This document shows positions 1 through 7,922 of a stretch of DNA of 32,759 nt, piece after piece. Below the pieces are notes generated by a model. That model saw only the letters and a program-made list of their open reading frames with translations, was not told where the DNA came from and did no database searches. The translations under genes were made by a program, and so were the position numbers. Within the stretch, counting starts at the first letter, position 1, and every line of letters starts with the position of its first letter. Source of the DNA: an uncultured bacterium. Its GTDB lineage: Bacteria; Patescibacteriota; Minisyncoccia; Phycocordibacterales; GWA1-40-21. The stretch spans positions 1 to 32,759 of the forward strand of contig CAIKXE010000012.1 in NCBI GenBank assembly GCA_903831305.1, given 5' to 3'.

Positions 1-72
1 AAACTAATAATTTTTACGACCTTTGATATTTACCCATATATTATAACTTTTATATAAAAAACAAGCAAATGC

Positions 73-81
73 TTATCCACA
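73..81 (+). other. Perfect DnaA-box 9-mer in intergenic DNA
   Basis: The 90 bases before the first gene hold no coding region that I can see. They contain the consensus DnaA box TTATCCACA. A second perfect box in the opposite orientation lies at 3361-3369, and a one-mismatch copy at 3286-3294. A role in DnaA binding is inference, because dnaA, dnaN and an AT-rich unwinding region are not in the window. Confidence 0.3.
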
Positions 82-90
82 AAATAAAAC

Positions 91-507
91 TTAAATTGTC
101 TGATTCGGAAAGGCGGGGGAAGAGGCGGGGGCAGCAGGGGTGGGGCTAGTTGCAGAAGGAACGTTGATCTGAATTTGGGGGACGTTTTGGTTAAGGTTGA
201 ATGTTTCTTTTATCAAATTTACCAAACCCCAAACCGAGACCATCACAAAGATGCCGATGACACCCCAAAACATATACTGCTTGCCTTCGTTCTTTTTTTC
301 TCCACCTTCAGATAGGACAAAAATAATGATACCGTAAAAGAAAACCACGATAGCCAAGCCAATAAGGAGTGGTATGAGTGGCTTTAAAATACCAGCAATC
401 AACAGGTCATTTATCAGTCCCTTAAAGGTGGTCACCGTGGCAGCCAGAGCCGGGACAGCCACCACTGAGAACAAAGCGATAAAAAAGGTATAAATTATTT
501 TTTTCAT
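91..507 (-). CDS. VirB2/TrbC-like small membrane (pilin-type) protein 1
   Basis: This 138-residue protein begins with a cleavable-type signal segment (hydrophobic residues about 5-22 ending in ALAA). A long hydrophobic stretch follows at about 38-66, then a short charged loop (EGGEKKNEGK) and a second hydrophobic segment at about 80-98. The tail is rich in Pro, Ala and Ser. The layout of signal peptide, two TM helices and short charged cytoplasmic loop is that of VirB2/TrbC pilins and of the pilin-like conjugal-transfer proteins common in Patescibacteria. It is the last of three similar genes in one minus-strand operon, 31 nt after the previous one. Whether it is polymerised or forms a membrane pore cannot be read from sequence. 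No VirB4 or VirB6 gene is in the window, though the operon may continue past the left edge. Confidence 0.7.
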   Translation of the reverse strand: MKKIIYTFFIALFSVVAVPALAATVTTFKGLINDLLIAGILKPLIPLLIGLAIVVFFYGIIIFVLSEGGEKKNEGKQYMFWGVIGIFVMVSVWGLVNLIKETFNLNQNVPQIQINVPSATSPTPAAPASSPAFPNQTI

Positions 508-538
508 TATTTTTTTAAATTAATAAACATTTTATTAC

Positions 539-916
539 TTATGGTGCGGTGGTATCGACGGTGGTCTTTACGGTATTGATAACTACATTAGCAATAATAT
601 CCGCCCCGAGGAGAATAGCCCCACCAATAACGGTAGCAAGTAGCATATCCTTGGCCTTGGTCATCTCACCAGGGTTACCCCGAGCCATCACCAGCTTATA
701 GCCAGACCAAATTATGAAAAACACGACAACGATGGAACCCACAACAGCCACCAAATCCAAAATACTTTCTAAAATACCGGTTACGCTGTCTGATTTCAGG
801 GGGTTATTAATAGTAGCTCCACTTCCAGCAGGTTGAGCAAAAATAAACAAAGGAACCGTAAGTATTAACAAAGAAAGGGTAAAACCGAGACTTTTCTTAT
901 AATTAATTTTATTCAT
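539..916 (-). CDS. VirB2/TrbC-like small membrane (pilin-type) protein 2
   Basis: This 125-residue protein has an N-terminal signal segment (about 10-28, ending IFAQ) and two predicted TM helices (about 46-75 and 88-113). Between the helices is a charged loop containing ARGNPGEMTKAKD. The loop motif G-N-P-G-x-x-x-K-A-K is also found in the neighbouring protein as GINPGNKAKAK, so the two are paralogues. This is the typical VirB2/TrbC-like fold seen as tandem copies in Patescibacteria. It lies between two similar genes with 26-31 nt gaps. Membrane localisation is clear, but the exact function (pilus subunit or secretion channel) is inference. Confidence 0.72.
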   Translation of the reverse strand: MNKINYKKSLGFTLSLLILTVPLFIFAQPAGSGATINNPLKSDSVTGILESILDLVAVVGSIVVVFFIIWSGYKLVMARGNPGEMTKAKDMLLATVIGGAILLGADIIANVVINTVKTTVDTTAP

Positions 917-942
917 ATTTATTTATAATTTTATACCACAAA

Positions 943-1404
943 TTATGATTCCAAACCATCAGTACGTATGGTAGCATTGGTGTCATCACCACCTCTAATA
1001 AATCTAAAAATTGTACTGTCCGAGGGAACCAGATAAGTTAGCAAAGTATAGACGATCAACCAGGCCGTAAGCATTATAACAAATCCTAGGAGAGTATTCC
1101 AGAGCAAACTCTTGGCTTTGGCTTTATTACCGGGATTAATGCCTGAAGTCATGTAGAGGAAACCACCATAGACAAAAGAAATGGTAAAAATCACTCCCGC
1201 CAGACCAATAATCCAGTTAATAGTACCATTGATCATAAAAACAGCATCATCAAAACCGCAAGAGTTTGGTATGGTAGTCACTCCGTCAGTGCCAACTACA
1301 GAGTTTCCACAGTTGACCAAAGCCGCAAAAGAGATAGATGGTAAAATAATGGCCACTAGAGAAAAAATAAAAAGGAGAGCATATTTTATATTTGTTTTTT
1401 TCAT
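943..1404 (-). CDS. VirB2/TrbC-like small membrane (pilin-type) protein 3
   Basis: This 153-residue protein has a signal segment (about 8-27, ending SFAA), then a short Cys-containing ectodomain (two cysteines that could form a disulfide). Two TM helices follow (about 60-82 and 98-125) around the loop GINPGNKAKAKS, and the tail is charged. The loop matches the equivalent loop of the preceding paralogue. It is separated by only 2 nt from the solute-binding protein gene upstream, so the two are probably translationally coupled. Three divergent copies side by side suggest a heteropolymeric pilus or pore, or copies tuned to different partners. That is inference. Confidence 0.7.
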   Translation of the reverse strand: MKKTNIKYALLFIFSLVAIILPSISFAALVNCGNSVVGTDGVTTIPNSCGFDDAVFMINGTINWIIGLAGVIFTISFVYGGFLYMTSGINPGNKAKAKSLLWNTLLGFVIMLTAWLIVYTLLTYLVPSDSTIFRFIRGGDDTNATIRTDGLES

Positions 1405-1406
1405 AT

Positions 1407-2705
1407 TTATTTTAATAAACCATCTAGCTTGTCAGAAGCAATATTAATAGCACCGTCTAGGGTCTCTCGTCCAGTGGTATATGACTCCACCATCTCTTGA
1501 AAAACCGCACCACTTGATTCCTGACCAGGGTCTAGCCAGCCTTTGCTTATAATCGCTGATTTATTAAATACCGCCTTGGTGGCATTGGCTTCAAACTGAC
1601 TCAAAATGTCACGCCGAGTGGAAGGTAAATTGAAAATACTTTTCCAATATGGATAAGCCGTAGCACCGGTAAGCGCACTGAGGACAGTATAAGCCCCGGC
1701 TGGATTGGCTGACTTTTTCAAAATAGCAAAACCAAGCATGTTTCCATAAGTACCATAGACACTGGTGCCAACCGCCTGTGGCAAGGTGGCCACCTCAAAA
1801 TTCAAATTAGGGTTTTTATTCTTAATCTTCAAAAACTCTGACGCAAAGCCAAAATACATGGCCAAATCACCGTTAGTAAAGGCCTCGAGTGAATTTGGTA
1901 AAGAGCGGTTCCAGGAATAGTCAGACTTACTAGGGTTAGAAAAGTTTGTAAAAAATGCCAGAGCCGAGCGGGCTGGTGATACACTGTGCCCCAGATTCTG
2001 ATCAAGAATGTTCACGGGTAATCCATCCTTTCCCCAAGTGATGATAGAGGTACCAGCCTGAATAAGTAAAGCTGATAAAATATCCTTGGCATTATTTATA
2101 TTTCGAAACTCGCCCAGAGCCACCGTACTAGCCAAAATATTTTTAGCATTGTCTTTCTTTGTCATCTTGGGTATTAGGGTAGAAATCTCTGCCCAGGTTG
2201 CTGGTGGTTTAGTTACGCTATTATTATTAAAAATATCCCTATTCCAATACATCACCAGTGGATCAATGACAAAAGGCAGAGCTAATACACCGTCATTGGT
2301 CAAGTATAACTCCCCTTCCTGAATAAAATTCTGCTTAAAGGTGAGCGCTGGCAAGGTGGTATATGGTATATGATATATTTTATCTGTATAACGGATAATC
2401 AAATCTAATGGTAAAATAATAGTATCCGGACCCTTACCCACAGCTAAAGCTTCAATGAGTTCCTTATCAAAGGTAGCCTCATCTTTTTGAGAATATGAAA
2501 TATTATATTTTAGATTATTAGCACTAAAATAATTTGAATAAAATGAGGTAAATGAGGCTGAAGATAATGTTCCCCACATAGTAATACTTATATTACTAAC
2601 ACTGGACGTACTAGACTGATAGGTAGAAAATAAAATACCACCGACAACGATAAAAAGGACAAAAATTCCGATGACAATGTATTGAAAAAAGTTAGAGTTT
2701 TTCAT
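1407..2705 (-). CDS. Membrane-anchored extracellular solute-binding protein, family 1
   Basis: This 432-residue protein has one N-terminal TM segment (about 9-29) with no lipobox cysteine, so it is probably anchored by that helix. The rest looks like a type 1 periplasmic-binding fold of the sugar-binding class. It contains TMWGTLSS near the start, then KGPDTIILP, ALPFVIDPLVMYWNRDIF and NGDLAMYFGFASE, and a late aromatic-rich C-lobe. Family members normally deliver sugars to an ABC permease, but no permease or ATPase gene is adjacent. It is instead in an operon with three VirB2-like proteins, and a methyltransferase lies 5 nt upstream. It may work as a surface binder or with a distant transporter. 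The family assignment is good; the substrate is unknown. Confidence 0.8.
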   Translation of the reverse strand: MKNSNFFQYIVIGIFVLFIVVGGILFSTYQSSTSSVSNISITMWGTLSSASFTSFYSNYFSANNLKYNISYSQKDEATFDKELIEALAVGKGPDTIILPLDLIIRYTDKIYHIPYTTLPALTFKQNFIQEGELYLTNDGVLALPFVIDPLVMYWNRDIFNNNSVTKPPATWAEISTLIPKMTKKDNAKNILASTVALGEFRNINNAKDILSALLIQAGTSIITWGKDGLPVNILDQNLGHSVSPARSALAFFTNFSNPSKSDYSWNRSLPNSLEAFTNGDLAMYFGFASEFLKIKNKNPNLNFEVATLPQAVGTSVYGTYGNMLGFAILKKSANPAGAYTVLSALTGATAYPYWKSIFNLPSTRRDILSQFEANATKAVFNKSAIISKGWLDPGQESSGAVFQEMVESYTTGRETLDGAINIASDKLDGLLK

Positions 2706-2710
2706 TAAAA

Positions 2711-3247
2711 TTATTTTTTATTAGCTTTTCTAAAAATTAAACCATAATGATGAGCGCCGGCATCTATCTCCCGATCTAAAACAAAACCATGATCTTGAAA
2801 AATGGCTGCTAACTGCATCTTAGGTACAACATCGGCTTGTGCTGGTCCAATACCACCAAAGGAAGCATCCCAATCCACCACCAGAACCCGGCCGTTAGGG
2901 CGTAAAATACGTTTGACCTCTAGACATAAGCTGTCCTTATTTTCAATTTGAAAAAATAAATTGCACACCGTCACGGCATCAAGCGATCCTTCTCGGAGCT
3001 TGGTACCGCCGAGCTTTTCTAAATCCCCCCAGACAATTTCCACATTGCTCAGGTGATTATCCCGAAGGTTATTCTTCAGCTTTTGTAATAAATCCTTTTG
3101 AATATCCACCGCAAAAACTTTGCCGCTTGAACCGACGGCTCTCGCCTCCGCCATAGTATAAAAACCGGAACCAGAACCAAAATCAGCTACGAGCATACCA
3201 GGAGCTAGACCGAATTGCTTGATATTATTTTCGGGATCAGAGAACAT
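2711..3247 (-). CDS. Class I SAM-dependent methyltransferase
   Basis: The 178-residue protein has the class I methyltransferase core: motif I VADFGSGSGFY at about residues 20-30, an acidic strand-2 end (VFAVDI), motif IV region VTVCNLFFQ, and a later RILRPNGRVLVVDWD strand typical of the UbiE/Methyltransf_11 group. No extra substrate domain is visible, so the methyl acceptor cannot be told. It is the first gene of the leftward operon and has an obvious promoter with the -10 TATAAT only 6 nt before the ATG, implying a leaderless mRNA. The coding region ends 5 nt before the solute-binding protein gene. Confidence 0.85.
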   Translation of the reverse strand: MFSDPENNIKQFGLAPGMLVADFGSGSGFYTMAEARAVGSSGKVFAVDIQKDLLQKLKNNLRDNHLSNVEIVWGDLEKLGGTKLREGSLDAVTVCNLFFQIENKDSLCLEVKRILRPNGRVLVVDWDASFGGIGPAQADVVPKMQLAAIFQDHGFVLDREIDAGAHHYGLIFRKANKK

Positions 3248-3253
3248 GTTTAT

Positions 3254-3281
3254 ATTATATCAGATACAGTTTAAATGCCAA
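3254..3281 (-). promoter_or_regulatory. Sigma70-type promoter of the methyltransferase/pilin operon
   Basis: Read on the minus strand, TTGGCA (3276-3281) is followed by a 16-nt spacer and TATAAT (3254-3259). Six bases (ATAAAC) then lead to the start codon at 3247. Transcription would start at or next to the A of ATG, so no leader or ribosome-binding site is possible. Confidence 0.7.
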
Positions 3282-3297
3282 GCATTTATCCACTAAT

Positions 3298-3319
3298 CCC
3301 CACCTTAGTTAAGGCGGGG
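3298..3319. repeat. GC-rich palindrome (CCTTA-GT-TAAGG type)
   Basis: A 22-nt near-perfect palindrome in which CCCCaCCTTA pairs with TAAGGcGGGG with a single mismatch. It is followed by GGGTGGCC and a further G-rich tract. The same type of element occurs four times at 15217-15375, so this is a dispersed REP-like repeat. It sits in the 186-nt intergenic gap between the methyltransferase promoter and the terminator of the next gene. Confidence 0.65.
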
Positions 3320-3360
3320 TGGCCATTCTGATGGACGGGGCGGTGTGCTTAAATTACATT

Positions 3361-3369
3361 TGTGGATAA
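3361..3369 (-). other. Perfect DnaA-box 9-mer
   Basis: TGTGGATAA is the reverse complement of the DnaA-box consensus TTATCCACA. A one-mismatch box lies 70 nt away at 3286-3294, on the other side of the GC-rich palindrome. A regulatory or titration role is possible, but chance is not excluded. Confidence 0.3.
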
Positions 3370-3380
3370 AATATCATTGT

Positions 3381-3408
3381 AAAACCGCTCCTTGCCAAAG
3401 GGAGCGGT
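3381..3408 (-). terminator. Rho-independent terminator of GC-rich cassette A
   Basis: On the minus strand an 8-bp GC stem (ACCGCTCC paired with GGAGCGGT, plus a bulged CTT/AAG extension) is followed directly by TTTT. It lies 25 nt after the stop codon of the gene ending at 3434 and closes a monocistronic unit. Confidence 0.75.
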
Positions 3409-3433
3409 TCAGATGGCTGGTAAGAGCCCGATT

Positions 3434-3844
3434 CTAGTCAATATCTCGGTAGAAGTGTCCCCGGAAACCGCCGATCAGTCGGGTGAGGCACACGGCTTCA
3501 CCAAGGATGATGATATCTTCGGCCGGCTTGCATAACACATACAGACTACCGATGAGATACAAGCCGGAAGCCAAGAGAATCAGCACCGAGGCCGTGGAGT
3601 TCATGATGATACCGGCGGTATCATAGCCGTGCATGGCCATCAGGTGAAAAGACTGTGACCGTAGATACACGGCCACGATAGCCAGAAGCAGTGACAGAAA
3701 CACCACCCCCGCCATAAGTGTCGGCCGAATCCAGCTTGGCACTCCAGCTACCCGAGCGTCCGCCTTTCCCCGGACATAAGAAAACAGGAGGTTGATCACG
3801 ACCAAGAAGCACAGCAACAGCAGATTCCAAAGAACAGTACCCAT
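3434..3844 (-). CDS. Small three-TM membrane protein, cassette A (RGKxD/HGY/ExDI-type family)
   Basis: I do not recognise a named family. The 136-residue protein has three hydrophobic segments (about 4-24, 43-61, 78-105). It shares conserved positions with the gene at 7519-7866: RGK-x-D (residues 25-29), GV-x2-W-x-R-x2-LM (34-44), HGY (72-74) and P-x-EDI (107-111). The spacing is nearly identical, so they are paralogues. A further 25 polar residues follow the last motif. The gene is visibly richer in GC than its neighbours, has a clear GAGGAG ribosome-binding site 6 nt before ATG (unlike most genes here), its own strong promoter, a leader of about 70 nt and its own terminator. Function unknown; it is an integral membrane protein expressed independently. 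Confidence 0.72.
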   Translation of the reverse strand: MGTVLWNLLLLCFLVVINLLFSYVRGKADARVAGVPSWIRPTLMAGVVFLSLLLAIVAVYLRSQSFHLMAMHGYDTAGIIMNSTASVLILLASGLYLIGSLYVLCKPAEDIIILGEAVCLTRLIGGFRGHFYRDID

Positions 3845-3901
3845 GGTCTACTCCTCAGTTTGGTGTGGGTGTGAACCAGGCGAGACATAACTGCCTCAGC
3901 C

Positions 3902-3948
3902 ATCTGATTATCTAATAAAACTATACCACTAGTTATAATTATAAACAA
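3902..3948 (-). promoter_or_regulatory. Promoter and conserved 5' leader motif of cassette A
   Basis: On the minus strand TTGTTT (3943-3948), a 17-nt spacer and TATAGT (3920-3925) form a sigma70 promoter. The 12-mer AGATAATCAGAT (3902-3913) begins 7 nt after the -10, that is at the expected +1. The same 12-mer sits at the same place in front of the paralogous gene at 7519-7866. The -35 box overlaps the last codons of gyrA, so the unit is packed directly behind gyrA. Confidence 0.75.
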
Positions 3949-6410
3949 GTAATAGAAGCCAGGAAATCCCCTTCCCGTAATTTCATAATACGGACCCCTT
4001 GCGTTTGACGACCTAGGGTCGGAATCTCTTTGGTTTCCACCCGAATCACCTGACTTTTTTTGGAAATAGCAGCTATCTCATCCATCTCCTCGGTCATCAC
4101 GCGGGCGGAGATAATATCACCAGTCTTAGCGGTCACCTTCATGGTCTTAATACCAGAACCACCGCGGTTTTGCACTTTATATTCCTTAAGGGCTGTTTTC
4201 TTGCCATAACCATTTGAGCTGATGACAAAGAAAGTGGGGTTCGTCATACTTTTCTTAATAATATCGGTACTGACCACAAAATCGGCTTTACCAAGCTTCA
4301 CTGCTCGCACCCCGGCTGCCCCTCGGCCCATCTCCCGGATATCACTTTCCTTAAAACGAATAGACTGCCCCTTGGCGGTAGCTAGAATCAGCTCATCAGT
4401 CGGCGCCACAAACTGCACGGAGGTGAGCTCATCCCCCTCATGTAAGGTGATGGCAATCAGACCACTACGTCTCACATCATGAAAGGCAGAAGCATCCACC
4501 TTTTTCACCACGCCTTGCTTGGTCACCATCATCAAAGCGAGTTTAGTATTTTTTAGCTCCTTTGGCATCGCCAAAACCGAGGTGACTTTTTCCTCATTAC
4601 TGATAGATAGATAATTCACCAGCGCCTTACCTTTAGTGGCCCGCTTGCCTTCTGGCAATTCATGCATCTTGACCTGATAAGCCTTGCCTTTATCACTGAA
4701 GAACAAAATATCATTGTGTGTATGCGCGGTGAGAAAATTCACCACAAAATCCTCATCCTTAGTATCCAGATCCACCACCCCTACCCCACCACGCTTTTGC
4801 TTTTTATAATCATCTGGATTTGTCCTCTTGATATAGCCACCGGTCGTAAGTACGAGCACATTTTCCTCATCGGGAATCAAGTCTTCATCAGACATATTAC
4901 CCACTCCTTGTTTTATAATCCGGGTCTTTCTCTCATCAGCATATTTCAAAGCGGTTTCTTGTAACTCACTTTTGACAATACCTAAAATCTTTTTAGCACT
5001 AGCTAAAACATCCCGGAGATATTTGATCAGAGTTTGAACTTCATTTAATTCATCCTCAATCTTTTGTCTCTCTAGACCGGTCAAACGGCCGATCTTCATA
5101 TCCACGATCGTCTGTGCTTGGATCTCCGAAAATTTGAAAACCTTCATCAGATTACGCTTGGCATCCTCCACATCCTTGGATTTCTTAATGAGCTTTATAA
5201 TCTCATCAATGTGGTCCAAAGCTTTTTTCAAGCCAAGTAAAATATGCTCACGGGCTTCCGCTTTTCTCAAGTCAAATTCTGTGCGTCTCTTCACTACGAT
5301 CTTGCGATGATCAATAAATTCATCTAAAAAGGACTTGATGGATAAAGTCTGAGGCACCCCACCCACCAGAGCCACCATATTGTAATTAAATGATTCCTCT
5401 AGCTGAGTATGTTTGTAAATAAAGTTTAAGACTTTCTGCGGTTGGGCACTAGGCTTTAGATCAATCACAATCCGCAAATCCTTGGCGCTCTCATCACGCA
5501 GACCCTTGATACCCTCTATTTTTTTCTCTCGTACCAAATCCGCGATCGCAATTATGAGCTCGGCTTTATTCACCCGGAAAGGAATAGAGGTAATAATAAT
5601 CTGAAAGTTACCCTTCTTGTCCTCTACTATTTCCGCCACCCCGCGCACCACCACCCCACCGCGCCCCGTGGCGCAAGCATGATTAATGTCTGCCTGATTA
5701 TAGGCAATACCGCCAGTCGGAAAATCTGGGCCCTTGATATAATGTAGCAGGTCTTCAGTGGTAGAATCAGGATTATCAATCAAATGTACGGTAGCATCTA
5801 CCACTTCTTTGAGATTGTGTGGAGGGATGTTTGTAGCCATACCCACAGCAATACCCAAAGTTCCATTTAAAAGTAAATTTGGCAGAGCAGCCGGCAACAC
5901 CTCCGGCTCTTTTCTGGTATTATCATAGTTCGGCTTCCACTCCACCGTCTCTTTATCTAAATCCTTTAAAAGCTCCCCGGCAATCTTGGACATTTTGGCT
6001 TCCGTATATCTCATGGCAGCCGCGGAGTCTCCGTCAATGTTTCCAAAGTTTCCCTGACCGATCACCGTGGGATAACGATAAGAAAAATCCTGAGCCATCT
6101 TGACCATAGCGTCATACACAGAAGCATCACCGTGCGGGTGATAGTTACCGAGCACCTCTCCCACCACCGCCGCGGACTTTCTGGTCCGGGCGCCAGCGGT
6201 CAAACCCATCTGAGACATCGCAAAAAGTATCCTTCTATGCACCGGCTTCAAACCGTCACGCACATCCGGCAAAGCTCGGTCGGTAATCACTGACATAGCA
6301 TAGTCAATAAATGACTCCTTCATCTCCGTGGTAATATTCCTTACTGAGACACCCCGGTCCGGCACTATTTTAACATTATTTTCCTCTTTATTATTTGAAT
6401 TCTTAGCCAT
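3939..6410 (-). CDS. gyrA: DNA gyrase subunit A
   Basis: An 823-residue type IIA topoisomerase A subunit, which introduces negative supercoils together with GyrB. The breakage-reunion domain shows [32 protein letters not shown] and the catalytic-tyrosine motif [10 protein letters not shown] at about residue 130. The long coiled-coil and exit gate follow, then a C-terminal beta-pinwheel. The GyrA-box is present in altered form as QKRGGVG (consensus QRRGGKG), which favours GyrA over ParC. The position equivalent to E. coli Ser83 is Ala, and Asp87 is kept. It is the third gene of an operon behind an MBL-fold protein and a small membrane protein (9-nt gap to the latter). gyrB is not in the window. 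Confidence 0.95.
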   Translation of the reverse strand: MAKNSNNKEENNVKIVPDRGVSVRNITTEMKESFIDYAMSVITDRALPDVRDGLKPVHRRILFAMSQMGLTAGARTRKSAAVVGEVLGNYHPHGDASVYDAMVKMAQDFSYRYPTVIGQGNFGNIDGDSAAAMRYTEAKMSKIAGELLKDLDKETVEWKPNYDNTRKEPEVLPAALPNLLLNGTLGIAVGMATNIPPHNLKEVVDATVHLIDNPDSTTEDLLHYIKGPDFPTGGIAYNQADINHACATGRGGVVVRGVAEIVEDKKGNFQIIITSIPFRVNKAELIIAIADLVREKKIEGIKGLRDESAKDLRIVIDLKPSAQPQKVLNFIYKHTQLEESFNYNMVALVGGVPQTLSIKSFLDEFIDHRKIVVKRRTEFDLRKAEAREHILLGLKKALDHIDEIIKLIKKSKDVEDAKRNLMKVFKFSEIQAQTIVDMKIGRLTGLERQKIEDELNEVQTLIKYLRDVLASAKKILGIVKSELQETALKYADERKTRIIKQGVGNMSDEDLIPDEENVLVLTTGGYIKRTNPDDYKKQKRGGVGVVDLDTKDEDFVVNFLTAHTHNDILFFSDKGKAYQVKMHELPEGKRATKGKALVNYLSISNEEKVTSVLAMPKELKNTKLALMMVTKQGVVKKVDASAFHDVRRSGLIAITLHEGDELTSVQFVAPTDELILATAKGQSIRFKESDIREMGRGAAGVRAVKLGKADFVVSTDIIKKSMTNPTFFVISSNGYGKKTALKEYKVQNRGGSGIKTMKVTAKTGDIISARVMTEEMDEIAAISKKSQVIRVETKEIPTLGRQTQGVRIMKLREGDFLASITCL

Positions 6411-6418
6411 ATTATTTA

Positions 6419-6781
6419 TTAATTACTGGTACTGGTGCTAAGGCTGGTAACGGTGCTGGTACTAGCATCTGCTTCCAAAGTGACAACTTCGATCAAAACT
6501 GTGCTACTACTTATCTCAGAAGTGGTGCTACTCGTCAGGCCAGGTAGACTATTATTAATCCCAGAAAAAGCCTTGGAAAACTCTTCCTTGATTACCTGCC
6601 AAGGACTAACGGAAGATAATTTACTCTCACTAATAGCCGCAACTGAGTCATCAGAACCACGGTTGCTACCAAAAGAATACCAAACAAAAACAATCACCCC
6701 AGTAAGAACAATAGCTCCAATCAGAGCAAAGATTTTCTTCTGATTATCAGGCCCCTCACTGACTGTTTTCAAAATACTCAT
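6419..6781 (-). CDS. Single-TM protein with Ser/Thr-rich tail
   Basis: A 120-residue protein with a short charged N-terminus, one TM helix at about residues 17-36 ([20 protein letters not shown]) and an exported tail whose last 35 residues are mostly Ser, Thr and small hydrophobics. I recognise no family. It lies 8 nt before gyrA and 5 nt after the MBL-fold gene, so it is co-transcribed with both. The low-complexity tail looks like an extracytoplasmic spacer or stalk. No catalytic motif is visible. Confidence 0.65.
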   Translation of the reverse strand: MSILKTVSEGPDNQKKIFALIGAIVLTGVIVFVWYSFGSNRGSDDSVAAISESKLSSVSPWQVIKEEFSKAFSGINNSLPGLTSSTTSEISSSTVLIEVVTLEADASTSTVTSLSTSTSN

Positions 6782-6786
6782 AATGA

Positions 6787-7413
6787 TTAATTAGTTTGAG
6801 TTAAAATAATAACTTCGCCTTCCTTCCCCTCCAGATCTTTCTTCTTAAGTGTCAGCTTGTCTACTGGCTTGGCGCCCTCTTCACCAGCTTGTTTTAGAAA
6901 AGTTTTTAGATCTGCGGCTTCATAATGCATCGGGATGATTATCTTGGGTTCTAAAGTAACAGCCACCTTGTTAGCTTTACCAGCATCAAGCATACCATCA
7001 CCACCGATCGGCAAGAAAAGAATATCAATATCTTCAATCGCCTCTAGAAAATCGGCGGGTAGCTTTTCATCCACTAGGGCACCTAAGAAGCAGAGGGTCA
7101 TCCCCTCCAGAACCACAATATAGATGGTATTTATTTTTTCCTTACCGCCATAATTTGTTTTGGACTGAAAACCCTTGATAAAAACACCCTTGGTCTCATA
7201 TTCACCGGGACCAGAAATGACCAACGGATCCTTGCCATTATAAGATAAATTTTCTACCCCGTTAAAATCTGGGTGGTTTGCTGAGACCAAAGCGACATCC
7301 GAAAAGAAGCGGGTGGTTTTAGACTTGCTTTCCTTGGAAATAGGATTAAAAGCCAGGATCGTATCCCCAAACTGAACCTTAAAAAACTCCACCCCTTGAT
7401 AAGTGATAATCAT
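6787..7413 (-). CDS. MBL-fold (UlaG/COG2220-like) protein with incomplete metal site
   Basis: The 208-residue protein follows the UlaG-like metallo-beta-lactamase fold: MIITYQGVEFFKVQFGDT at the N-terminus, a strand ending SANHPDFNG (44-52), then SGPGEYETKGVFIKG, IDILFLPIGGDGMLDA and IIPMHYE near the end. The usual metal motif T-H-x-H-x-D-H reads S-A-N-H-P-D-F here. His47 and Asp49 are kept, but the first and last histidines are replaced, so metal binding and hydrolysis may be altered or lost. It is the first gene of the gyrA operon. Its promoter has TATAAT (7422-7427) only 8 nt before ATG. Substrate unknown. Confidence 0.75.
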   Translation of the reverse strand: MIITYQGVEFFKVQFGDTILAFNPISKESKSKTTRFFSDVALVSANHPDFNGVENLSYNGKDPLVISGPGEYETKGVFIKGFQSKTNYGGKEKINTIYIVVLEGMTLCFLGALVDEKLPADFLEAIEDIDILFLPIGGDGMLDAGKANKVAVTLEPKIIIPMHYEAADLKTFLKQAGEEGAKPVDKLTLKKKDLEGKEGEVIILTQTN

Positions 7414-7421
7414 ACCTTACT

Positions 7422-7427
7422 ATTATA
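7422..7427 (-). promoter_or_regulatory. -10 element of the MBL/TM/gyrA operon
   Basis: Minus-strand TATAAT is separated from the ATG at 7413 by 8 nt (AGTAAGGT), leaving at most one or two leader bases. A convincing -35 was not identified. Confidence 0.55.
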
Positions 7428-7452
7428 CCAAATTTATTTTAAAAAAACAAAT

Positions 7453-7486
7453 GGAAAACCACCCGTCCAAGAAGGACAAGGTGGTT
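7453..7486 (-). terminator. Rho-independent terminator of GC-rich cassette B
   Basis: On the minus strand AACCACC and GTCC pair with GGAC and GGTGGTT around a small internal loop, and the stem is followed by TTTTCC and later T-rich DNA. It lies about 30 nt after the stop of the gene at 7519-7866 and just before the promoter of the gyrA operon. Confidence 0.7.
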
Positions 7487-7518
7487 AGTTTGTGACCCAA
7501 AAACAAAATGGGTCACCG

Positions 7519-7866
7519 TCACCGCGGGAAGAAGATGAGGGACAGCATGGCGATGTCCTCCGGTGGATCTAGCATGATGAAGAAACCCAAGATACCAAAG
7601 ACCAGGGTGCCCGCTCCCAATATGGCCCCGATAACGATAGGAAAGAGACTGAGAACAGCATACCCATGCTCGACTGAGACAGACATGGCCTGGAAGGCCA
7701 ATACGGTCAGAAGACCAAGTATGGACACCCCCAGGATCACGATGAACATGAGGCTGAGTCTAGCCCAGCGGAAAACCCCGGTTTCGAGGTTATCCTGCTT
7801 GCCACGGAGCGCCGAGACTATGAGAGCAACTACCACCACCGCGACCACTTGCCAATAGGACACCAT
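7519..7866 (-). CDS. Small three-TM membrane protein, cassette B (paralogue of cassette A)
   Basis: A 115-residue integral membrane protein with hydrophobic segments at about 4-20, 38-60 and 70-99. It shares with the protein at 3434-3844 the motifs RGK-x-D (21-25), GV-x2-W-x-R-x2-LM (30-40), HGY (67-69) and P-x-EDI-x2-L (101-108), but ends soon after the last motif. As with the paralogue, the gene is GC-rich, monocistronic, and has a strong AGGAGG ribosome-binding site 8-9 nt before ATG. It also has a leader starting with AGATAATCAGAT and its own terminator. Function unknown. The conserved charged motifs at the membrane edges suggest a specific interaction rather than a generic anchor (inference). 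Confidence 0.72.
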   Translation of the reverse strand: MVSYWQVVAVVVVALIVSALRGKQDNLETGVFRWARLSLMFIVILGVSILGLLTVLAFQAMSVSVEHGYAVLSLFPIVIGAILGAGTLVFGILGFFIMLDPPEDIAMLSLIFFPR

Positions 7867-7922
7867 GACACACCCCTCCTTTTTTCAAGGTCCTAAATCA
7901 GACGGGATAAACAACCCCTATA

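Noticed and set aside
3621-3830. Alternative 69-residue frame within cassette A
   Set aside because: It is a shadow in another frame of the three-TM gene, which has the ribosome-binding site, promoter spacing and a paralogue.
3939-6410. Topoisomerase IV subunit ParC instead of GyrA
   Set aside because: A recognisable, if altered, GyrA-box and full-length pinwheel are present, and overall sequence follows GyrA.
7508-7858. Plus-strand open frame opposite cassette B
   Set aside because: GC-rich antisense frame without start signal; the minus-strand product has TM segments and a paralogue.
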